From Vulcanimicrobiota bacterium (lineage in GTDB: Bacteria > Vulcanimicrobiota > Xenobia > Xenobiales > JADMJV01), in contig JAFKGI010000032.1 of the NCBI GenBank assembly GCA_017307785.1, forward strand, positions 1 to 64,000: 64,000 bases of DNA, read 5' to 3'. The notes beneath the pieces were generated by a model. It had not been told where the DNA came from and ran no database searches. It was given only the letters and a program-made list of their open reading frames with translations. Below, piece by piece: positions 8,510 through 18,119 of this stretch (the stretch's first letter is position 1; the number at the start of each line of letters is the position of its first letter). The translations under genes and the position numbers were made by a program.

Positions 8510-9585
8510 GAATTGGCTTCCTGAAGCAGCGCTTCTTGCTCGGCCGTTTGCAGGGCGCCCACGATTTCGTCCAGTTCGCCTTCCACGATGGAGGGCAAGT
8601 TCATGATCGACAGGCCGATACGGTGGTCGGTGACCCGACTCTGCGGATAGTTGTAGGTGCGGATCTTCTCCGAGCGGTCGCCGGTGCCCACCTGGCCGCG
8701 GCGGGCTTCGGCATGCTCGGTAGCGATGCGCTCGCGCTCCGCTTCCAGCAATTTGGCGCGCAGGATGCGCATGGCCCGTTCGCGGTTCTGAATCTGCGAA
8801 CGCTCGTCCTGACAGGCGACCACCACGCCGGTCGGTAGGTGAGTGATGCGGATGGCCGATTCGGTTTTGTTCACGTGCTGACCACCGGCGCCCTGGGCGC
8901 GATAGGTGTCGACCTTGAGGTCTTTGGCGTCGATAGGCACTTCATCCACCGTCTCGGCTTCGGGCAGCACCGCCACGGTCACCGTGGAGGTGTGAATGCG
9001 TCCCTGAGCTTCCGTTTCGGGAACGCGCTGCACGCGATGCACGCCGCTCTCATACTTCATGTGCTGATAGACTTCAAAGCCCTGGATTTCGAAAACGACT
9101 TCCTTGAAGCCGCCCAGGTCGGTGGCCTGGGCCTCCATGATCGAGCACGTCCACTCGTGCTTCTCGGCGAATTTGCTGTACATGCGGAAGAGGTCACCAG
9201 CGAAAATCGCCGCTTCGTCCCCGCCCGCGGCCGGCCGGATTTCCACGATCACATTCTTGCCGGCGAAAGGATCCTTGGGCAGCATCAGCTTGCGGATGAC
9301 CGGCTCCAGATCTTCGATCTGCTGCTTGAGGTCGGCAAACTCTTCCTTGAACATCGCCTGCATCTCGGGGTCCGATGCCTTGTCCAACTCGGCGCGCACT
9401 TCGTCGTGCTGATCACTCAGCTCCACATAGTTGCGGCACTGGTTGGCCATCGTCTCCATGCCGGCTCGTTGTTGGGCGGCCGCTTTGTAGCGGTTGGTGT
9501 CGGCCAACAGGTCCGGGTCACAAAGTTTTTCGGTCAGTTCATCAAATTGGGCCACGATCTCGCGCAGCCGTCCCAGATCTAACAT
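8506..9585 (-). CDS. prfA: Peptide chain release factor 1
   Basis: RF1, 359 residues, recognises UAA and UAG and triggers peptide release. The catalytic GGQ is in YRAQGAGGQHVNKTESA, and the stop-codon recognition region reads VPETEAQGRIHTST, the RF1-type tripeptide region (PET, as in Bacillus-type RF1) rather than the SPF of RF2. A strong AGGAGG lies 7 nt upstream of ATG 9585. It is preceded by rpmE on the same strand, with a hairpin and U-rich tract in between, so part of its mRNA may start or be reduced there. Confidence 0.97.
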   Translation of the reverse strand: MLDLGRLREIVAQFDELTEKLCDPDLLADTNRYKAAAQQRAGMETMANQCRNYVELSDQHDEVRAELDKASDPEMQAMFKEEFADLKQQIEDLEPVIRKLMLPKDPFAGKNVIVEIRPAAGGDEAAIFAGDLFRMYSKFAEKHEWTCSIMEAQATDLGGFKEVVFEIQGFEVYQHMKYESGVHRVQRVPETEAQGRIHTSTVTVAVLPEAETVDEVPIDAKDLKVDTYRAQGAGGQHVNKTESAIRITHLPTGVVVACQDERSQIQNRERAMRILRAKLLEAERERIATEHAEARRGQVGTGDRSEKIRTYNYPQSRVTDHRIGLSIMNLPSIVEGELDEIVGALQTAEQEALLQEANS

Positions 9586-9595
9586 TTCAGCCTCC

Positions 9596-9640
9596 TAAAA
9601 ATAAACAGAGAAGCTCGGACGGAATACACCGCCGAGCTTC
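9596..9640 (-). terminator. Intergenic hairpin with U-tract between rpmE and prfA
   Basis: On the minus strand GAAGCTCGG (9632-9640) pairs perfectly with CCGAGCTTC (9610-9618) around a 13-nt loop, and is followed by a T-rich run (TCTGTTTATTTTT) up to the prfA Shine-Dalgarno. This looks like an intrinsic terminator or attenuator that would lower prfA-operon transcription relative to the ribosomal protein gene. Confidence 0.55.
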
Positions 9641-9662
9641 AAGCGATCCAGGACTGGAGTTG

Positions 9663-9866
9663 CTAATTCTTGTTGTAGCGCTGGCGGAACTTCTCCACCT
9701 GACCCTTGTAAGCCAACGCGCGCACCTTGCCCGTGTAGAACGGATGACAGGCGCTGCAGATTTCGACCTTGACCTCAGCGACGGTGCTGTAGGTTTCGAA
9801 CTGATTGCCGCAAGTGTTGCAGATCACCTTGACGGCGTTGTAGTAGGGGTGAATTCCTTCTTTCAT
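9663..9866 (-). CDS. rpmE: Ribosomal protein bL31, zinc-binding type
   Basis: Ribosomal protein L31 of the large subunit, 67 residues. The zinc ligands of the C+ form are present: CNTCGN near residue 16-21 and CSACHPFYTGK near 37-47. A GAGGAGAGG Shine-Dalgarno precedes ATG 9866. It opens the long minus-strand unit and is divergent from the amino acid permease. Confidence 0.96.
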   Translation of the reverse strand: MKEGIHPYYNAVKVICNTCGNQFETYSTVAEVKVEICSACHPFYTGKVRALAYKGQVEKFRQRYNKN

Positions 9867-10028
9867 GACCTCTCCTCATCGGCTGGCCTGTGCTCCCGGC
9901 ATCAAAGGCTCTAGGTACGGACAGCGGCCGACAGTTTAGCATGGCCTTTCTCAGGAATCAAGCGGGGCAGGATTCACCTACAGATAGTTGAAAAGCAGGG
10001 CCTTTCTAAGGCCGTTTTGGGAGTATTT

Positions 10029-11549
<1,521 letters not shown>

Positions 11550-11591
11550 TAGTAGACAAGGAACCCCCTGTCTGCGGACGAAGATCTCTGT

Positions 11592-12032
11592 ATGCAAGAT
11601 TTCGCAATCCGTCCCGTCAGTGAGCACGATGCCGAAGGCATTGCCCGGCTCGACCAGTTGCTCACCAAGGTGTGGCGCATCGAACACTGGGAGGAGCGCA
11701 TCGCCTTCGCCATGCGCCGTGATCCCGAGGGTTCGCTGGTGGCCGAGAAAGAAGGCCGCATCGTCGCCTATCTTTTCTCGGACGTGCGCGGTTCGGAATA
11801 CGGATTTGCCGACAAAACGGGCTGGCTGGAGGCCCTGGGGGTCGACCCCGACCAGCAGAAGAGCTCCCTGGGACGCAACCTGATGGATCAGGTGATGGGA
11901 CGGTTTCAAGCCAGCGGCGTCAAGTTAGTTCGCACCCTGGTCTCCGACCAGCACGCCGAGATGGGAACGTTCCTGGAAAAGATGGGTTTCCAAAGCGAGC
12001 CCATCCGCGTGTTGAGTCGGGCCACAGGGTAA
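11592..12032 (+). CDS. GNAT-family N-acetyltransferase
   Basis: A 146-residue acetyltransferase-fold protein. The N-terminal FAIRPVSEHDAEGIARLDQ is the usual GNAT start, the acetyl-CoA loop reads DPDQQKSSLGRNLMDQVM (a variation on Q/RxxGxG/A), and FLEKMGFQSEP forms the C-terminal beta-bulge segment. The substrate is unknown. It stops 13 bp before the next gene, which is led by GGAGGAAG, so the two are probably co-transcribed. Confidence 0.75.
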   Translation: MQDFAIRPVSEHDAEGIARLDQLLTKVWRIEHWEERIAFAMRRDPEGSLVAEKEGRIVAYLFSDVRGSEYGFADKTGWLEALGVDPDQQKSSLGRNLMDQVMGRFQASGVKLVRTLVSDQHAEMGTFLEKMGFQSEPIRVLSRATG

Positions 12033-12045
12033 CTGGAGGAAGACC

Positions 12046-13356
12046 ATGGCCGCACAAAGCGATACCCTACCGAAGAAATATCACGACGCCGTGCTGCGTT
12101 GGCAGAAGCAGTATCTGCCCGACCTCGACTTCCTTCAGGAAAACTGGGACAAGCACTTTCCCAAGGACCCCTGTTACAAGCTCTGCGCCTATCGCGAACA
12201 GGGCATTTGTGGCCACATTGAGGTCGGCGAAGAAGCGGGCAAGCCCAAATACCAGAAGGCTTGCGAAATGTCTCCCCAGCAGGCCAACCATCTGCTCAAG
12301 GCCGTCAAAGCGCAGGCCAGCACCGAGTTCGGCAGCATCCAGCAGCACCGCCTGACGCTGACGCGCGCTCAAAGCGAGCAAGACCAGTTCTGGGTGCTGC
12401 GCATGATGGCCGAGGAACTGCGCCACGGTTACCAGATGCTTTACTTGCTGCTCAACGACGATTGGAAGAGCCTGGTCGGCCAGAGCGGCGAGGAGATGGT
12501 CGAGGAAATCCTTTCCATGAAGCCGGGCAGCCACGTGCTGGGCGCCTTCAACATCGACTTCGACAGCTTCGTCGACAACATCGTCTTCTGCGCCCTGATC
12601 GACCGCGTGGGGAAATATCAGTTGTCCATGCAGAAAGTCAGCGCTTATCAGCCGATGGCCGAATCCATGCCGCCCATGCTGCGCGAGGAAGCCTTCCACC
12701 TGGCCGCGGGCGTCATTCCCCTGCGGCGCTGGATGCAGGAAGCCGCGCGCGGAGACATCTACGCCACCCCGGCCGCTATCCAGAGAGCCTTCAACAAGTG
12801 GCTGCCGCGCGGCCTGGAAATGTTCGGCGATGAGCGAGGCGGCGCCAGCAACATCAAGATGGGCTTTAAAGACCAGACCAACGGGGTGTCCCTCGACCAA
12901 TATTACGTCGAAGTCACCAAGATGGTGCGCGACCTCAACCTGCGCTATCTGCGCGAGCGCCTGCCCAACACCGACTCGGAGAAACTCGACCGGATTCTCC
13001 TCGACCTCGAAGGCGGCGAGCGCAGCCACGACATCCAACCTGACGAAGTTCTGCGCCTGCCGGCCAAGGGCTACTTCCGCCGGCGCGGCGTGCATGCCTA
13101 CGAGATGATCGGCACCGACGGTCGCGTCTACAAAGACGTGCTAGAATATATCGGGCACCTCCGCGACACTCTGCCGGAGGCCTACCTGGCCAGCAACGAC
13201 TTTCGACACTACCTGGAGCTACTGAAAAAAGTGGCTGCGGGCACGATCACCAAGGACGAAGCGCAACAAAGCTCCCCCGAACTCTCGCGAGTCGGCGGCA
13301 GTTGCCCCTGCTCCAAGTCCGTACGCTGGATTATGCCGGAATCGGCAGCAGTATAG
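12046..13356 (+). CDS. Ferritin-like di-iron oxygenase-like protein (PaaA/BoxB type)
   Basis: A 436-residue protein resembling the catalytic subunits of ring-epoxidising oxygenases for phenylacetyl-CoA or benzoyl-CoA. Two ExxH iron-ligand motifs are visible: MAEELRHGYQM near residue 122 and REEAFHLAAG near 220, with further glutamates in the helices before them (ASTEFGS, and MVEEI). The N-terminus has a cysteine group (DPCYKLCAYREQGICGH) and the C-terminus another (GGSCPCSK), which may bind an extra metal. No other paa or box gene is near, so the aromatic-CoA role is uncertain. A GGAGGAAG Shine-Dalgarno precedes ATG 12046. Confidence 0.65.
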   Translation: MAAQSDTLPKKYHDAVLRWQKQYLPDLDFLQENWDKHFPKDPCYKLCAYREQGICGHIEVGEEAGKPKYQKACEMSPQQANHLLKAVKAQASTEFGSIQQHRLTLTRAQSEQDQFWVLRMMAEELRHGYQMLYLLLNDDWKSLVGQSGEEMVEEILSMKPGSHVLGAFNIDFDSFVDNIVFCALIDRVGKYQLSMQKVSAYQPMAESMPPMLREEAFHLAAGVIPLRRWMQEAARGDIYATPAAIQRAFNKWLPRGLEMFGDERGGASNIKMGFKDQTNGVSLDQYYVEVTKMVRDLNLRYLRERLPNTDSEKLDRILLDLEGGERSHDIQPDEVLRLPAKGYFRRRGVHAYEMIGTDGRVYKDVLEYIGHLRDTLPEAYLASNDFRHYLELLKKVAAGTITKDEAQQSSPELSRVGGSCPCSKSVRWIMPESAAV

Positions 13357-13366
13357 GAGGAAACAA

Positions 13367-14098
13367 ATGCAAATCAACGTGGGAAAGGCCTTCAACCCGG
13401 CGGCCGACGATCCGGAAGGCGGCCGCAAAGCCGGCACCTTCATCGCCATCTCCGTGGTCTGCTCGCTGGCAATTTTCCTGATTTTGCCCGGTCTCTTTCT
13501 ATGGATTTATCTGCCCGGCTACACGCTGGCCATCATGCGCAGTGTGGCCACCGGTGACGACGGCAAGCTGCCCGAGCCGAGCAAGATGGACTGCCTGTGG
13601 CACGGCTTTATCTCTTTGCTGGTGAGCATCGTCTACTCCCTGCCGCTGGCCGGCATCTCGCTGCTGGCCCTGGGCGGCGCGGTGGCCGCCCTGGGCGGAG
13701 CCGCCAAAAGCTCGGCCATCATGAGCCTGGGCGGCCTGGCCAGTCTCGGCGTGATGGGCATAGCCGCGCTGGCGGTCGTGTTCCTCATCTGCTGCTTCGT
13801 GCCGATGATCATGCTGCAATACTGCAAGCGCAACCAGTTCGGCGACTGCTTCAACTTCCCGGCGATTTTCTCCGGTATTATGCGCAGCCCGCTCGACTAC
13901 GCCATCGTGGTGCTGCTACCCATCGGCTTCAACTTCGCTCTGGCCATGATTCCCATCGCCGGTGCTCTGCTGGCGCCTCCGCTGGGAGCCCTGCTGATGG
14001 GCAATCTGGCCGGACAGTATGGCAACAAATTCCTGGATATGCACACCGGCCCCAGCCGAGTGCAAGAAGACGCGGTCGGCTTCAATCGCTTCGAATAA
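13367..14098 (+). CDS. DUF4013-like multi-pass membrane protein
   Basis: A 243-residue integral membrane protein with about five or six hydrophobic segments, including one at 25-50 ending in WIYLPGYTLAIMRSV, typical of the DUF4013 family. A strong GGAGG is placed 7 nt before ATG 13367, 10 bp after the di-iron gene. The function of the family is unknown. The unit ends at the hairpin terminator 14121-14152. Confidence 0.7.
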   Translation: MQINVGKAFNPAADDPEGGRKAGTFIAISVVCSLAIFLILPGLFLWIYLPGYTLAIMRSVATGDDGKLPEPSKMDCLWHGFISLLVSIVYSLPLAGISLLALGGAVAALGGAAKSSAIMSLGGLASLGVMGIAALAVVFLICCFVPMIMLQYCKRNQFGDCFNFPAIFSGIMRSPLDYAIVVLLPIGFNFALAMIPIAGALLAPPLGALLMGNLAGQYGNKFLDMHTGPSRVQEDAVGFNRFE

Positions 14099-14120
14099 GA
14101 GCGGTTTCGACCATCCATGA

Positions 14121-14152
14121 AAAAGGGCCCCGAAGTTCGGGGCCCTTTTTTT
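14121..14152. terminator. Bidirectional intrinsic terminator
   Basis: GGGCCCCGAA and TTCGGGGCCC form a perfect stem flanked by AAAA on the left and a run of seven T on the right. It therefore works for the plus-strand gene ending at 14098 and for the minus-strand small gene ending at 14169. Confidence 0.9.
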
Positions 14153-14168
14153 GTGAGGATGCGAGCGG

Positions 14169-14438
14169 CTAATATCCGAGTAGAAACGAGGGGAATTGGG
14201 GCGCACCACCACCGGCGGCCTCGACGGCGCAGGCGGCGCCCAGCACGTTGGTCAGGCCCTGATTGTTGCGCGCGTTGTTGGTGTCGTCGAAATACATGTC
14301 TCCGGTGTTGGAAGGCTGGATTCTGAGGTTTTCGCCGATGGCGGCGGTTCCGGGGCATACGGCACGCATGCGGTCGAGCATCAAACGCTGCTGGTCGGCG
14401 GCCTGCTGATTGAAGTTGGTGATCATTCCTGCTGCCAT
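14169..14438 (-). CDS. Small hypothetical protein (89 aa)
   Basis: An 89-residue protein not matched to any family I know. It is predicted soluble, with a helical N-terminus (MITNFNQQAADQQRLMLDRMRAVCPG), an Asn/Asp-rich middle (DDTNNARNNQG) and a Gly/Ala-rich end. It has no signal peptide and two cysteines. ATG 14438 is preceded by GAGGA at good spacing, and the reading frame ends just before a strong terminator, both favouring a real gene. Confidence 0.6.
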   Translation of the reverse strand: MAAGMITNFNQQAADQQRLMLDRMRAVCPGTAAIGENLRIQPSNTGDMYFDDTNNARNNQGLTNVLGAACAVEAAGGGAPQFPSFLLGY

Positions 14439-14577
14439 CTGGGGTTCCTCGCTTTCCTTGTTCCGTTCAGTATACGGAGACTCTTGAGGGGGTGGGCCCT
14501 GGTGAGGCGTTAAAAGAACGTTAAACCCGTTGCTGTTTTGATCACCAACTGCAACAAATCGGCAAACTCCCGGACAA

Positions 14578-14607
14578 AAGAAAAAGGGCGGCCTGAGCCA
14601 CCCTTTT
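14578..14607 (-). terminator. Intrinsic terminator after the 41-aa membrane protein gene
   Basis: On the minus strand AAAAAGGGTGGC and GCCGCCCTTTTT form a stem with one mismatch around a TCAG loop, followed by CTTTTG. It lies 21 bp beyond the stop of the small gene at 14629-14754. Confidence 0.7.
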
Positions 14608-14628
14608 TCCTAACCCAGCGGGCCGGGT

Positions 14629-14754
14629 CTATAGGAAGGGCATCTGGAAAAACAGATACGATCCTACAACCACAAAAAAGATGAAGTAACACACGCCACC
14701 GAGGTACGGCCCCACCGGCATGTAATTGTTGAATTCAGTGCTTTCGCTGCTCAT
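14629..14754 (-). CDS. Small single-span membrane protein (41 aa)
   Basis: A 41-codon frame from ATG 14754 to TAG 14629. The N-terminus is polar (MSSESTEFNNYMPVGPY) and is followed by one hydrophobic helix of about 20 residues (CYFIFFVVVGSYLFF). A GGCAGG element sits just before the start and a hairpin terminator 21 bp after the stop, so it looks like a complete mini-gene. The function is unknown. Its size and layout resemble small membrane subunits or regulators. Confidence 0.5.
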   Translation of the reverse strand: MSSESTEFNNYMPVGPYLGGVCYFIFFVVVGSYLFFQMPFL

Positions 14755-14793
14755 ACGCCTGCCGTTCTCAGCCAGGAGCCGGATTCCTTCTCA

Positions 14794-16059
14794 TCACTCG
14801 ATCTGGTACTCGACCAGCCCCCAGTAGCGCGCTTCTTGAGGAAACTTGGCGCAGACCTGGAGAGGAATGCCGCGGGCCGGACAGGCGAAGGTGCCCTCGT
14901 AGGTCGACCCTTTGAGCTCGAGCTTGCCCAGAAAATCTTTACCGGCAAAGACAGCAACTTCCTCAGCCCCGGGCACCCGCAAACGAAAACGCTGGCGAGA
15001 GCGAGCCCGCAATCGGCCGTCAAACGGGCTTAACAACTCCGCCCCTCCGCGCTGAAAACTCCCGAAAGTCTTGGGAAAGGGCCTGGAAACGCCGGCCTGG
15101 GCGCGCACTTCCATCTCCACCAGGCCTTTGTATCTCTGGGGCGTCTTGAGATTGCCCTGCCAGGCGGCCTCGCGGCGACGTCCGAAGAGCACCAGACGAT
15201 AGGTACCCGGCTGCGGGCAACGCACCCGCACTTCCAGGGAGCCGCGCGGACTCTGACAGAAGCTATGGTTTTCCAGCGCACGACCCTGACTGTCTCTGAG
15301 CTCCGCAATTCCCACTACATCCTCAGGCGCCCGAAAACGGAGAACGGTGTCGGGGCGAACCGCAACCGGCACGCGCAAGGCTTCGGGCGGCTTGAGGCCG
15401 AGGCTGAAAAACTCGCCCGTATATTGAGGTGTGGACTCGAAGCGCCGACGATCCCAGGGGTCCGCCAGCATCTGCCACTTGGAGTCTTTGGGAAAATGGG
15501 TGAAGACGAATTTTTCCGGCGGAGTCAGATACCAGAAATCGTCGTAGGACTTCTTGAAGCGAGCGCTCGAGTCAATGCTGCCCGCCGCCCAGGTCACGTC
15601 CAGGAGACGCCAGCGCCCGTTCAGCAAAACCGCGTTCCAACCGTGGCCGGCCACGTTGTCCGGCAGCTTGAAGGGCAGGGAATCATTGAACGAAGATCGC
15701 CCGGAAACAAAAGCTACCTGCAGGTCCGCGCGCTCCGCCAGATCTTGGAAGAGTCGAGCATAGCCTTCACAGACGGCTCGCCGGGTGCGCAATACATCCT
15801 CGGGCTTCTGACTGGGCAACCTGGTTTGCTTCAGCCCATCCAGGTCGTAGACGATGCGGTCGGCAATCCAGCGAAAGATGCTGCGGGCCTTTTCTTCGTC
15901 GCTATAGCTGGCCGGACACAGATAGCTGGCCAGCTCGTCGAGAGTGCGCTCTTTGGCCGCCGGCGCCCGCAGGGCATGGTGATCGACGCCGGTTTGGGCG
16001 ACGGCCAGGGTTCCCCCGAGAGCCAGTGCCAGAAGTAAGCGGGCCGCCAATTTCACCAC
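14794..16059 (-). CDS. Secreted transglutaminase-like (KY-type) protein
   Basis: A 421-residue protein with a cleavable signal peptide (LLLALALGGTLAVAQ) and an N-terminal transglutaminase-like fold: Cys in RRAVCEGYARLFQDL near residue 97, His in GHGWNAVLLNGRW near 139 and Asp in RLLDVTWAAG near 154 form the expected triad. The block FWYLTPPEKFVFTHFPKD matches the KY/cytokinesis-type transglutaminase-like peptidases. The remaining 200 residues are beta-rich, Ig-like repeats. It probably acts on wall or surface proteins outside the membrane. The start is GTG 16059 (a second GTG follows directly). It is divergent from the methyltransferase gene. Confidence 0.75.
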   Translation of the reverse strand: MVKLAARLLLALALGGTLAVAQTGVDHHALRAPAAKERTLDELASYLCPASYSDEEKARSIFRWIADRIVYDLDGLKQTRLPSQKPEDVLRTRRAVCEGYARLFQDLAERADLQVAFVSGRSSFNDSLPFKLPDNVAGHGWNAVLLNGRWRLLDVTWAAGSIDSSARFKKSYDDFWYLTPPEKFVFTHFPKDSKWQMLADPWDRRRFESTPQYTGEFFSLGLKPPEALRVPVAVRPDTVLRFRAPEDVVGIAELRDSQGRALENHSFCQSPRGSLEVRVRCPQPGTYRLVLFGRRREAAWQGNLKTPQRYKGLVEMEVRAQAGVSRPFPKTFGSFQRGGAELLSPFDGRLRARSRQRFRLRVPGAEEVAVFAGKDFLGKLELKGSTYEGTFACPARGIPLQVCAKFPQEARYWGLVEYQIE

Positions 16060-16110
16060 TCGGGCTTCTTGTCACCGGGGAAGCCCCCTGCCCGCGAGGA
16101 AGCGCACGCG

Positions 16111-17217
16111 GTGGACTCTGAATTACGCGAACTGCGCCTGGCACATCCCCGGCCCGAGCCCCTGATGGCTTTGGGCCAGAAGCTGCGCCGACACCATCCC
16201 TCGGAGCGAGCCATCTGGTTGATGCAACAACTGGAGATGTACTGGGACGCCTTGCGCCTGCAGGCTTTTCGTCAACCGCTGGAGCTTTATTTCGAGGCTC
16301 AAGCACTGCAAATGGGCAGCCGCTGGCCGCTGGCCGAGCGCCGCGCTCTCGAGCTAGCGGCGCGCTTCCCCACTCTGCGCCTGGTGGAAATCGGCGCGGG
16401 GATTGGCGGTGACACTCTGGAGTTAGCGCGCACGCGGGCTTTCCGAACGATTGAACAAGACGAATCGCGCAGAAGCTACCTGCAGCACAACCTGGAGGCC
16501 TGCGGCTTTACCGAGGTTGAAGTGCAGGGCGGCGACGGCCTGACCAGACTGGATGGAGCCCAACTGCTCTACGCTGATCCGGCCCGACGCAACGCCAAAG
16601 GTCGCCAGTGGCACGATCTCGCCCCGGACCCGGCCGAACTCTGGAAACTTGGCCTGCCCCTTTGCCTCAAGCTCTCACCCGGGCTGGACGAAAGCCAGCT
16701 TCCCTCCGGCTGCGACCTGGATTATGTCAGCCATCAGGGAGTCTGCAAAGAAGCGACGGTCTGGACCCCCGGAAGCGGACGCGTGCGCGCCTTTCTCTAT
16801 CGAGATCCGGACTGGCTGGTGGCGGAACGGCGCGAGACTCCTCCGGTCGCACCGCTGGAGCCTGGAATGTGGCTGCACGAGCCCGACCCGGCCGCCATCC
16901 GGGCCCAACTCTGGCAGCCGCTGGAGGGGTGGCGAATCGACGAAACGCTGGCCCTGCTGGCCACTGAACCAGGCCTGAGAAGCGAGTGGACCCAGACTTT
17001 CGAGGTGCTGGAAATCGCCGACGGGGACCGCAAAAACCTGATCCGCCTACAAAAGCATTACGACTTTCAGCCGCTGGAAATCAAAAAACGCGGCTTCGAC
17101 GTCGAGCCCGAGGAGCTCAGAAAAAAACTCCCGCGCGGCACGAGCGGCGGCGCGGGAGTCTTGTATCTGACACGGGTGGCCGGACGCCACCGTGCCCTGA
17201 TCTGCAAGCGAGTCTAG
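16111..17217 (+). CDS. Class I SAM methyltransferase with THUMP-like C-terminus
   Basis: A 368-residue protein with a Rossmann SAM-binding core: VEIGAGIGGDTLELA near residue 93, the acidic residue in RTIEQDESR, and the DPARR motif typical of this family in LLYADPARRNAKGR. The C-terminal region (FEVLEIADGDRKNLIRLQKHYDFQPLEIKKRGFDV) resembles the THUMP-like domain that follows this methyltransferase in bacteria. The likely target is RNA but is unknown. GTG 16111 with GAGGAAG before it is preferred to TTG 16069. Its TAG stop shares a CTAG palindrome with the stop of the convergent gene. Confidence 0.75.
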   Translation: MDSELRELRLAHPRPEPLMALGQKLRRHHPSERAIWLMQQLEMYWDALRLQAFRQPLELYFEAQALQMGSRWPLAERRALELAARFPTLRLVEIGAGIGGDTLELARTRAFRTIEQDESRRSYLQHNLEACGFTEVEVQGGDGLTRLDGAQLLYADPARRNAKGRQWHDLAPDPAELWKLGLPLCLKLSPGLDESQLPSGCDLDYVSHQGVCKEATVWTPGSGRVRAFLYRDPDWLVAERRETPPVAPLEPGMWLHEPDPAAIRAQLWQPLEGWRIDETLALLATEPGLRSEWTQTFEVLEIADGDRKNLIRLQKHYDFQPLEIKKRGFDVEPEELRKKLPRGTSGGAGVLYLTRVAGRHRALICKRV

Positions 17218-17960
17218 CCGTTGGGCGGAGCGTAAAACTCGCCCGAGGTTTTGGGCTTGTCTCGGGTCGAGATCTTCTGGAAGCCGGGCTTGGTATTGTT
17301 GGAGCCAATCGTGGACTTGCCGCCGGCGGAAGCCACCAACTCCGTATGCGACCCCTTGCCCTCGGCGGTCATCCACACCGAGCCCTTGGGAGCCTGGTTG
17401 CCGGGGACTTTCTTCCAGCCGGCACTCTTAAGCTTACCGCGCAGGGTCGAAACGCTGGCCGAGCCGCCGCCTTTGGGCAAGGCTCCGGTATGCTCCAGAC
17501 AGGCCGAGACGAAGGCGGCGCAATTGTTGGTGTTGCCGCCGGGAGCGGTGAAGCCGGGCAGTTTGCCCTTGAGCGACTTGGAGTCCTGACCTTCGTATTT
17601 CTTGGCGATGTCCACCGCACGGGCGGCAGCGCCACCACCACCCGCTCCCGCCTGGTCGGCGCCGCCCGCCGGAGCCGCGCCGCCCGTGGGGGTGGCACCA
17701 CCGACGTTTCCGGGAGCATTGGCAAAGTTAGGAATGCCGCCGGCATTGCCCATAGGAGAGTTGGCGAAGTTAGGAATCCCTCCGACGGGAGCCTGGCCGA
17801 GGTCCGGGGAGCCGTTGAACTGGTCGGCACCAGGCATTCCCACGCCCGGCACGCCCATTCCGCCCTGCTGCTGAATCAACTGGGCCAGTTGCGCAATCTG
17901 CGGGAGCAGTTGCTGCACGGCCGGATTCGTGGCCGGATTTACGGTACCAACATTGAGCAT
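17214..17960 (-). CDS. Leaderless cysteine-peptidase-like protein with Gly/Pro/Asn repeat linker
   Basis: 248 residues. Residues 1-35 are a Gln/Leu-rich helix, and 36-110 a low-complexity linker with a near-perfect duplicated GGIPNFAN unit. Residues 110-248 resemble an NlpC/P60 or CHAP-type hydrolase: Cys in NNCAAFVSACLEHTG and His in GSHTELVASAGG, followed by IGSNN. If it cuts peptidoglycan it must be exported without a Sec signal peptide, since none is visible. GGAGG precedes ATG 17960. The catalytic assignment is inferred from motifs only. Confidence 0.6.
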   Translation of the reverse strand: MLNVGTVNPATNPAVQQLLPQIAQLAQLIQQQGGMGVPGVGMPGADQFNGSPDLGQAPVGGIPNFANSPMGNAGGIPNFANAPGNVGGATPTGGAAPAGGADQAGAGGGGAAARAVDIAKKYEGQDSKSLKGKLPGFTAPGGNTNNCAAFVSACLEHTGALPKGGGSASVSTLRGKLKSAGWKKVPGNQAPKGSVWMTAEGKGSHTELVASAGGKSTIGSNNTKPGFQKISTRDKPKTSGEFYAPPNG

Positions 17961-18119
17961 CGCCTGAGCCTCCTGTGCGTAATCTCCCCCCAGGATAACA
18001 ATCCGGCCTTCAGATGCTCTCAGGAATTCTTTAAAGCCATGTTAACTATGTTACAGAATTGCGCCACCCATGTTGCCAATCGAACAGGAGCGCGTGGGTG
18101 AACTCTAAAAGCACCGGAT

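Noticed and set aside
14510..14692. 60-codon minus-strand frame beside the 41-residue protein
   Set aside because: It overlaps the better-supported 41-residue gene in another frame and runs through the terminator hairpin.
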